Shown here one piece after another: positions 55,717 to 64,000 of a DNA stretch of 64,000 nucleotides. Each line of letters begins with the position of its first letter. Within the stretch, counting starts at the first letter, position 1. The stretch is from Aplysia californica (Eukaryota > Mollusca > Gastropoda > Aplysiida > Aplysiidae): NCBI RefSeq assembly GCF_000002075.1, contig NW_004797832.1, positions 112,477 through 176,476 on the forward strand, read 5' to 3'. The notes beneath the pieces are model-generated. The model ran no database searches and was not told where the DNA came from. It worked only from the letters and a program-made list of their open reading frames with translations. The position numbers were made by a program, and so were the translations under genes.

Positions 55717-57710
55717 AACACACACGTGGACCACTCCATTCGCACATAATCAACAAATCTCGAGAAAGGAAACCGTTCAGAGTAATAGAGTTCAAGTTTA
55801 TTTTCCCGAGTGTTCGAAGAAATAGAGCCTGCCTTTTTAAAAACAAAAAATGATTCTTTGGCCATTTATCTACCAATATGTCCTTACATATAGTTCATTT
55901 TTCATTAAAGATGTAGTTTTGAAGAAGTCACTTCGACAAAAGTAAAACTCATCTTATGTAAAAAAAAAAATTGTTGAATAATATTTGCTGTCAGAGCCTA
56001 CATTGCGGAAGGTATGTACGACTTATTCATTATAAAAACAAACCCAACCACAGTGCATACTAAAATTTAGGTCAGCTTTTGAGCGAGCGGCGAATTGCAC
56101 ATGAATGTATCATAACAGAAAAAGAGAGTATATTATTTTCCACAGTATGGTATGCTGGGACTAGACTGGTCTGCAAGTAAATACTTGTTCTGGGCAAAAC
56201 TGATGTACAGAATCAAACAAATGAAGTCTTTTATGGGAGGGAGACTGCTTGATAATGTACCCTATTACACTCCATACCTACTTTTCTAATTTTCTTGCAT
56301 TGTCACTGACGATGATTTCTATGACTCATTAATAAAAATCAACCCCTTCCCATTGTCAATCGAAATTCAGATCTGCTTGTGTCCTTTCTTGTGGTGTGCA
56401 GTGAGCACATTTAAGGAATGGAGGCTTCACATATAAGAACATCCTGCAACATTCTGTGAGCAAAGCAAAGTAAATTTGCAATATTTCTAGTTCTATTTGA
56501 CTTTGCTTTTACACTTGTCCTCATAAACCAGGATACAGATGCAGTACATCAGTACTACACCTGTATCTAGGCAAAAATACCCCAACCATTATTAAAATTT
56601 CAGCATAGTATATATAGGCCTACTGAGAAAATTAAAAGTGATGATCGCATGTTTACCAAAAGAGGAATTAGAATCAGAACTGAAAACATTAAATCTAGCT
56701 CATATTGATCACTCAAATTCTCATCATGGCGTAAGATTAAAACAGAACTTCTGCTAGGTCTACTCAACATAAAAAAAAATAAAAATTAACTCCAATATTG
56801 TTGTATACAAACCATTCAGAAAATTTTAAAAACTTTAACAAGTGTGCATGTCAAAAGCTTCTTACTGTCCCCGATCGGCATCCCGTGGGGGCAAAGTGTT
56901 AAAAGCATTTTAATGCACGTTGAGTAGAAACAGCATTGTCAAGGGTTTCGGAGACGAACAACTCCACTGGCCGATCAACTGATATTCATTTGGAGTAGAA
57001 CTTTATCAAAATCTAATGAAAAGCCTTTTTTCTCAAAACTTTGTTTATGCATCCTACCTAACAATATTCATCACATCTCAAAAAGTACTGAAGGTATCTT
57101 AATTAACAATTTTAAAAAGCAAGTCGTTTAAAATGATTTTTGTTCTAGAAGTACAATAAAATGCAATTCCTCAAAATGCAGAAAAAGTAGGCTACCTTTC
57201 ACCAAGCACACACACACATTTGTTTATATTCAATCAAAATGGCCATGAACAGGCTACATAGTTTTCTCTGTTTGTGAAATAAGAATTATTTTAAGGTGAG
57301 AATAGAAAACTAAAGTGTGAAACCCACTTCCTTGGGCTACAGAAAAAGAGAAAATGGAAAAAATACATTTATTTTGACTGTATAAAAGTATTGTATGAGT
57401 GAACCAGTGGCAATACTCTTAAAACACAGTAAAAAGAAGTGTATGAACAGAGTGTGTTTGGTCAAACACATTGAGCATAATCCCTGAAGCAACCCATACT
57501 AAGCTCTAGTTTTCAATGAAAAAAAGAAATCTGTCTCACTGGCAATTGACAAAAGCTGAACACTCTGAGAATTCATGAGGACATTATAGACACTGTAACA
57601 ACAAAGTGAAATCATTAATAACATCTGCCAAATTCATGTATTATAACGGAAAAATGAATGAATGTACTACCTCTAAAGCTTTATTTTTTATAACAAATCA
57701 GTTGTCAGGT
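54820..57710. other. No recognised gene; (CA)n at 55590-55726
   Basis: Duplicate of 42710-45600. The CA run is slightly shorter than in copy 1. Confidence 0.5.
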
Positions 57711-57719
57711 TAGAAAGAT

Positions 57720-60614
57720 CTGGCCAGCGACAAGTTTCCCACGAATGTTCCTAAAAGTGACTTTCCTGATGTTTTTGGTCAATACTTTAGAGACAAGATA
57801 TCCACGATTAGGAAAAAAATTGACAGGAGTCCCCATAAACTACCCTGTTTTGAAACATTCTCTGGGGTAATCTTTAATGAATTTGTAGCCTACATGTAAC
57901 ACAAGAGGATGTAAGATCAATCATACTGTCATCACTCTATAAAACATGTAGTCTTGATCCCATTCCAACACCACTGCTCATCACACATCTTGAGAGTGTC
58001 ATTGGATTTATGACTTCCATAATTAATGAGTCTCTTCAGTCAGGAGTAGTGCCATCACTATTTAACTCATTCGCTACGCCGAGCCGTGGGCAACGGCGCG
58101 GCGAAAAGTGTCTTCCGTACACCAAGCCGTCCCCGACGGCTCGAGAAGCGACCTATAGTTCTAGCTTCGATTTTATTCCAATTCACATATATCCATATAT
58201 TAAAATAAAGGTTATAATATAACGTTGACTTCCGGGTCAAGCGTTTCCACTGAAAATAGGAAGTTTAGACTCAGTTTGGAAAAGCGATTTCGTAGGTTAT
58301 GCGACTTTGTTTCATCGCGATGCCCAAACTATAACCCATTTTTTAGTACTTTTACACATCAAAATGTATCATTATTTTGCTTACTAAAGAAATGTAAATC
58401 TAGGACTCTTCTTTATATTGATACTATACGCCTCAGATTGCCAGTGTACTGTTATTGAGAAGTCAATATTTTTTAGTGCTAGATCTCTAAATCTAGATCT
58501 AGATCTACATTGTCAAAATATTTTTTTCCGCCCAAAAATCACACTTTTTGGTGGAATTACACAAACAGTACCACTCGAGACATGTAAAGATTTATTCCAA
58601 ATGAAATTCTGAATAATTCCATACATGATATGAGTGTTTTTTTCTGTTTGAGAATGCATCTTGTCCTTTTTTCAAGATTACAAAAAAAAATTTTTTTTTT
58701 CTCAATATCGGCTGTTATGATCCAAATGTACAAATTTTATGGAATGTACGTAAATAACTGCAAATTTTTCAATATTTTCCAGTCTATTTTCAATTATGGT
58801 TATTTTGTTGTATCATTTGATATTTTTTTGAGTTTCACCAAAGATTATATGAATTTTTTATTTTCAAATTTTATACGCATCCAAGCAAAATTCTGTTGCA
58901 TAATCACCTCTTACAGGAACCAAGGTTGGAAAATATACAAATAAACATTACAGTTGTATTCTACAAACCGTACTGAAAATTTTGGTATATTATAATAAGT
59001 TGATATTTATTTGAATGTGTGGCCCCAAAGACTTTGAACTGCATACTAGTCTTCATCTCATTTCGCCCTCCCGAAAAAAATTCGTCCACAAGCCGAAAAA
59101 AATATGTAGCGAATGAGTTAAGCATGCTTTTGTTATTCCCCTTCTCAAAAAATCAAATCTTTCCCCGGAGGAGCTCAAGAATTTCAGACCTGTCTCCAAC
59201 CTTCTCTTTTTATAAAAAATCATGGAGAAAGTTGTTTTGGTTCAATTGAAGAATCATTTAAAAGAAAACAATTTATATGAATTATATCAATCTGCCTATC
59301 GGCAATTTCATAACTCTGCAACTGCGCTATTGAAAATATATAATGACCTCTTGTGTGAGGCGGATGAGAACAAAATATCAATTCTTTCTCTTCTTGATCT
59401 TAGTGCTGCCTTTGACACTATAGATCACACTATTCTTATTGAACGATTGTTCAACATGTTTGGCCTGTCTGGCAGGGTTTTTGACTGGTTCAGGTCCTAT
59501 CTGTGGTTGTACACGACTCTCTTTCGTCAATTTTTAAACTAGACTTTGGAGTACCTCAGGGTTCAGTATTGGGTCCAATCTTGTATACGTTATAGACACA
59601 GTCGCTTGGAACTGTGATCAGAAAGCACAATATATGAATTATCACATGTACGCAGACGATGCACAGTTATATAAATCTGTTCCACCATCAGATGTTAAAA
59701 CCTTGCTTACCACCATGGGTCTGTGCATTGATGATGTCAAAAACTGGATGATTGAAAATTAGCTCCAGCTTAATATGAAAATAAAACTGAAATTCTTTTA
59801 TGTAACCCAAAGAAAAGTCATATCCCCATAGACATTGATCATATTTGTACTGAATATGAAAAGCTGTATTTTACTGATAAGGCAAAAAAATCTGGGAGTG
59901 TATTTTGATTCAAAATTGTCAATGGAACATCATATCAATTATTTATGTACCATTTTATTTTGTGAATTGCGTAGAAATGGTCATACGTCTATGTTTTTGA
60001 ATGAACACTTGTTGAAAACGCTTGTGTCATCTTTCTTGTTTTCACACATCAATTATTGCAATGCTTTACTAGCTATCTTACCAAATACCACTTTTCACAC
60101 TTCACAAGTTACAGCGTTTTCAAAATCATGCTGCTAGGCTTGTAGGCCTACTAAAGAAAAAGAAGAGGGATCACATTACTCTCATGTGAAGAAAGTTGGA
60201 TTGGCTTCCCGTGTCAGCTAGAATGTCATATAAAATTGCAATATTATTTCATAAACATGTCAATAACAAAGCTCCCTCATATTTTAGTGATCTCATCCAG
60301 ATTTTTGTTCCATCTAGATGGTAAAAAATTAGCTGAAAGATCGTTTGCACATCTTGCTCCATCAGTTTGGAACTCTCTTCCCCCAACCCTTGAGACATAC
60401 AACATCTGAGTCTAAATTTTAAAAATCTTTAAAGACACATTTAATGACATCATTTTTATGTCAGTAGATTCATGTTCAGTACAACGTTATGTTAATGACT
60501 ATGTATCCATTTATGTATTTTGCGAATTGCATTGTGTATATTATTTTATTATGTCATGTGTATGTGCTCATTTCGTAACGATGTGTAAGCGTGCGGGTGT
60601 GATAAGCAAGTAGA

Positions 60615-60676
<62 letters not shown>

Positions 60677-60700
60677 AGTGTGTGTATGTGTATGTGTGTG

Positions 60701-60758
<58 letters not shown>

Positions 60759-60990
60759 TGGCGAGCATGTGTGTGCACATGTGTGCATGTATTGTAATGT
60801 ATGTGTGAGTGTGTGTGTTTGCTTGTGTGTGTATGTGTGTGTTGTAGTGTGTGTGTGTGTGTGTATGAGTGTGTGTATGTGCGTGTGTGTCGCGGCGTGA
60901 ATATCCTTCGTGCATGCATTTAGGTAAAGCGCCTAGAGTTGTGTTTACAGGGGAGTGGGCGCTATAGAAATGATCTTCATTATTATTATT
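57720..60990 (+). mobile_element. CR1/L2-like LINE with full 3' end, duplicate of 45610-48548
   Basis: As in copy 1 but reaching the true 3' end: (TG)n-rich UTR (60614-60895), GTAAAGCGCCTAGAGTTGTG at 60924, hairpin partner GGCGC at 60958 and a short (ATT)n tail to 60990. RT motifs are the same (LLDLSAAFDTIDHTILIERL near 59391, MNYHMYADDAQLYKS near 59635). Split by the TTAA element at 58066-59117. Confidence 0.88.
58066..59117. mobile_element. TTAA-flanked element, 1,052 bp, duplicate of 45956-47007
   Basis: Same 12-bp inverted ends, same length, TTAA at 58062-58065 and 59118-59121. Confidence 0.9.
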
Positions 60991-62829
60991 ACTCTAAGAC
61001 ATCTGAGGTGTCAACTGTCTGCCAAAAAAATTCATGAACTTTTCAGACATCATGGAAATGTGCTCGGACACTCACAATTTATGGATTATATTTACTGCAT
61101 CCTATAATAAGCATAGTCTATATGTTTTAGAACTAACTTTAGTTGATCAGCCTGAAGAATGGCAAAATAAGAAAAATTTCAGAAGTCCAGATTTTGGATT
61201 TATTTGGAAAATCGGCACCTCTGAGAAATGAATAAATGGCAGACGTACGACTTGTTTCACACACATTAGAAGAAATAAATTTACCCTACAAAACAAGGAT
61301 CTCTATGAACAATACTTTGCCAAGATCACATAAGTTTTATACAACACAAGCTTCTTTATAAATTCGTAAAAAGAAATGGTATCATTGTGCTAAGTATTCA
61401 GCTGTTATCTAGCACTTCTTTTGACCAGACGGATGATCGACTAGATACTCTTCACTTTGTATGAATTCAAGCTTAATATGTGAGGCATCGTGGTGAAATC
61501 AGGTGCTCGTCAAAATAATGAAATCAAAGAAATCTGCATTTTTAGGGATGTTGGGCAATTTTTTTTCTAATTTTCTTTTTTTGGCTCAACATCTTTAACG
61601 TCCATTAAAAAACACATTCATAACTGAAAAACGTTGATCAAAGGTTCAAAAGATGTAAATTTGAATTTTCCAAGGACTCTCAAGCTTTGGTAGTCACCAA
61701 ATTTTGTCGACCATTTTCTTGCTAATTTTATTTCTGAAACCAAGTAACACCATCTCCTTCAATTGCAAATATCTCACCTCTTATCAAAGATTGATGTCTA
61801 ATTTTCTCAACGAAAGCATCAGAAACCCTGATTGTTCCACAAACATCGATGAAGAACTGTGCAAATCGTAGAGAGAATTCTGATGGCATGAATTTAAAGC
61901 TTTATGACGATCCACATGCCCAAAAATTGACGAGCGCCTCATTCCACCACGTCGCGACACATATAATATGGACACCTCTTTTCCAAATTGTGAAGAAATA
62001 CAATAGTATTCATTAGCACACTTTTCTCACATGTCCTGCTGCAGCACGTCATTTGTAAATTAACTGATTGTTCCACAAACATCGATGAAGAACTGTGCAA
62101 ATCGTAGAGAGAATTCTGATGGCATCAGAAATCCAGAGCAATAGTGTTTTGTTCCTTGCACTAACAAAGACAACTGATCAGATAGTTGTTGACCTTGAGT
62201 TGACCATGAGTTGGCACAATAAGGACAAGATGTTGTTTCATTCTCTCTTGCTGCTCATACAGGAGAGACTGAGGTCACCGATTGATCCATCTTCGTGTAG
62301 ACTCTTCCCAATCTGTGTTACCTCCCTCCTCATCGTCGGTACGAATGAATGATTCATCATCCGTCTGCAAGAAGCTCTCGTCATCAGTGGTATATCTGCT
62401 GTTCGTCATCTCCTGAAATACATACAAATAAAAGCTGATCTATTTTTAAAAATGCCGGACTCCTTATTCACTAAATAACCCGGAGGAAAAAAATGGTTTT
62501 TGTATCTTTCTAGAGTTGCAGTGTCTGACTGTAAACAGCAAACGGATACATGTAATAATTTACCCACAATACTTTCTACATCAATAGCTTAAGGTCACCA
62601 ACAAGTCAAGTTTGAAATTTGTTTGCTTGTTAATGGTCATATGAACGCACGAAAAAAAAAGTTAGTTCCATTCGCAACAGTTCACTGCACAGCCTGATTC
62701 TGGTCAACACCTCTACTAAAATGTTAAAATACAAAAAATTTGATGTAAATAAATTTTAAATTTAAAATTACTTTTTAAAAAATATAAAAAATTTCAATGT
62801 TCATTACAATTTTCCATAAACGCCAATGG
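60991..62829. other. No recognised gene; 62-bp direct repeat
   Basis: AT-rich. A 62-base sequence (CTGATTGTTCCACAAACATC...GATGGCAT) occurs at 61828-61889 and 62064-62125 and looks identical. A 65-codon frame at 61034-61231 (plus) and an 85-codon frame at 62095-62352 (plus) are not recognised. Confidence 0.5.
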
Positions 62830-63480
62830 ATTTTATAAAATCAAGGATTCTGTTGGAATCAACGACGGAAAACAGATCTTGCAATTTTTTGCATCTAAAA
62901 TATTTCCTTCGGGTCTCTCTGAAGTCTAGACATTCTGTTAAAATGTGTCTAATGGTAAAATCTGTATCGCATCCGACATAAAACGGCTTCTCATCTCCCT
63001 GAAGGAGTTATTCATGTGTCAGGGACGTGCGTCTGATGCGTAATCGAGTAAAAACCACTTCCTCTATTCTGGAGAGGCCCGAAGGGCTTAATGTTGTGAA
63101 GTTTGTTGTTTTCTTGCTTTTTTCAATGAGGCTCCCACAGACTGGAGGTATAGTTCTTGACTTTATTTTTAAAGTAAGTTTGTGGGAGAGTGTTTGTTGT
63201 TGATCCCAACAGAAGGGATAAGGATTCTTTTGCCAGGAGGTCAACTTGTTCGTTTCCTCGAATGCCCACATGGCTAGGTAGCCATGCAAATACGACACCT
63301 TTCCCGGTTTCAGCCAAAACGTGTATTTTTTGTTGTAATCTATCAATTTTTGTGTGTAAGAGTGTGTAGTTTGTAAGTGAGGTGATGCAAGACAGAGAGT
63401 CAGATAGGATAAGGAAAGTTTTGCTAGGAGATTTTTCTACAGAGTCAAGTGCCATGTCAATGAAATTTTCACTACAACCT
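62830..63480 (-). mobile_element. Jockey/I-type LINE, RNase H and C-terminal zinc-binding tail
   Basis: Minus strand, from about 63475: FIDMALDSVEK near the start, then LILSDSLSCITSL near 63410 (D of RNase H), VFAWLPSHVGIRGNEQVDLL with AKES near 63290 (H and D), then a tail reading LSPSGLSRIEEVVFTRLRI near 63090, and CVGCDTDFTIRHILTEC near 62980, a C-C-H-C arrangement usual after RNase H in these LINEs; NRILDFIKSIG ends it near 62830. RNase H trims RNA during copying. Truncated at the 5' side: the first TDGS box is absent. At least two frame breaks and an in-frame stop after WEPH. Confidence 0.8.
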
Positions 63481-64000
63481 TGCTTTAAAAAAGTCTAGAC
63501 AACCAAATATTTGGTGAGACAACCATTTACGCAAAGCAAAGGCCTATGATGTGCAACATGTGTGAATCCAGTAGAACACTCGATTTGCCTCAGTAAGATT
63601 AGTGCTGTGCTCGAAGAACTTAAAACAAACTTGTTCAAAGAATCATAAGGGAAAATTATCTCAGAATGTCTGATTCTGATGTCTTCCATGCATTTACTGA
63701 GTATCAATGACAGGCAATTGAAAATGGCCTCTTGGAAAGCTGCGGGGCCGAGCGCTTTTCCCTATGACTATCATCACCAATAATTTCCTCATGTCTGTTC
63801 CCGATGTTATAGTTCAGTACAGAGATTCTGTCTTTCTGCTTCCATCTGCCTCTTTGCACAAGTTCATGTAAACGCACATTCAGTATAAACACACGCTAAA
63901 GAGCCCTCCTAAGCACCATGCGTTTAGGCGGCGGTGTCTACTGTACTTTCAGGAAGCAAGGCAGCCCTATTACAATTCAAGTGTTGAATTGGAATCCACT
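63481..64000. other. No recognised gene
   Basis: Minus frames of 70 and 62 codons (63495-63892) follow each other but show no LINE or host motif; they may be unrelated DNA flanking the LINE. Confidence 0.4.

Noticed and set aside
61784-61975. LINE tail domain, from FGHVDRHKAL on the minus strand
   Set aside because: Only ten residues resemble the block at 33175-33425 and nothing around them does.

Overview
The window looks like gene-poor, repeat-dense nuclear DNA of an animal, most likely a mollusc and perhaps a gastropod. This is inferred from the mix of RTE-, I/Jockey- and CR1/L2-like LINEs, a ZBED5-type hAT transposase, pogo- and TTAA-type short DNA transposons, long CA/TG, CT and ATT microsatellites, and scattered CTAGATCTAG-type palindromes. 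No bacterial operon, rRNA gene, intact tRNA gene, CRISPR array or complete host gene was recognised. Nearly all the open frames are pieces of decayed mobile elements or read-through of simple repeats.

Layout. 1-2287: a broken RTE-type LINE ending in an (AAG)n tail, with an 83-bp inverted copy of its own RT segment inside it. 2440-5510: two convergent copies of an I-clade LINE; the plus copy is ORF1 joined to RNase H with the RT missing, and the minus copy is mainly ORF1 with three zinc knuckles. 5540-9780: GC-rich repeats, an RT scrap, the 3' end of a CR1/L2-like LINE with a huge (TG)n and (ATT)n tail, and CA/TG runs. 10137-13340: a fold-back unit with about 100-bp inverted ends, an RT scrap, a hAT transposase fossil and a tRNA-like patch. 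13560-18860: an RTE-like LINE with its endonuclease inverted relative to its RT, a cysteine-rich ORF, a retroelement ORF1 fossil and two more LINE pieces. 19976-24925: an unusual degenerate 16-bp satellite that switches orientation once to form a giant inverted repeat, and that also breaks up a CR1/L2-like LINE. 25020-28680: the rest of that LINE with a pogo-like MITE in it, then a second, rearranged hAT copy. 29252-29903 is a gap. 30120-36100 holds LINE 3' scraps, long AT-rich stretches without recognisable content, and one place (34.5-34.8 kb, minus) with weak signs of host exons.

36546-60660 is one 12.0-kb sequence present twice in direct tandem, separated by exactly 100 N. Copy 1 stops inside a (TG)n run and copy 2 begins inside a poly-C run, so this is best read as two overlapping contigs, perhaps two haplotypes, that were not merged. 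Each copy carries a retroelement ORF1 fossil, a hairpin, a 922-bp TA-flanked MITE sitting in the AAT tail of a minus-strand CR1/L2-like LINE, an ~807-bp pogo-like MITE, and a plus-strand CR1/L2-like LINE whose RT is split by a 1,052-bp TTAA-flanked element. 60990-64000 holds mostly unrecognised DNA and the RNase H end of a minus-strand Jockey/I-type LINE.

The elements do not form a pathway. What the window records is a layered history of insertions: LINEs first, MITEs and satellite into them, then rearrangement and possibly an assembly duplication. All family names rest on reading motifs by eye; no database search was possible.
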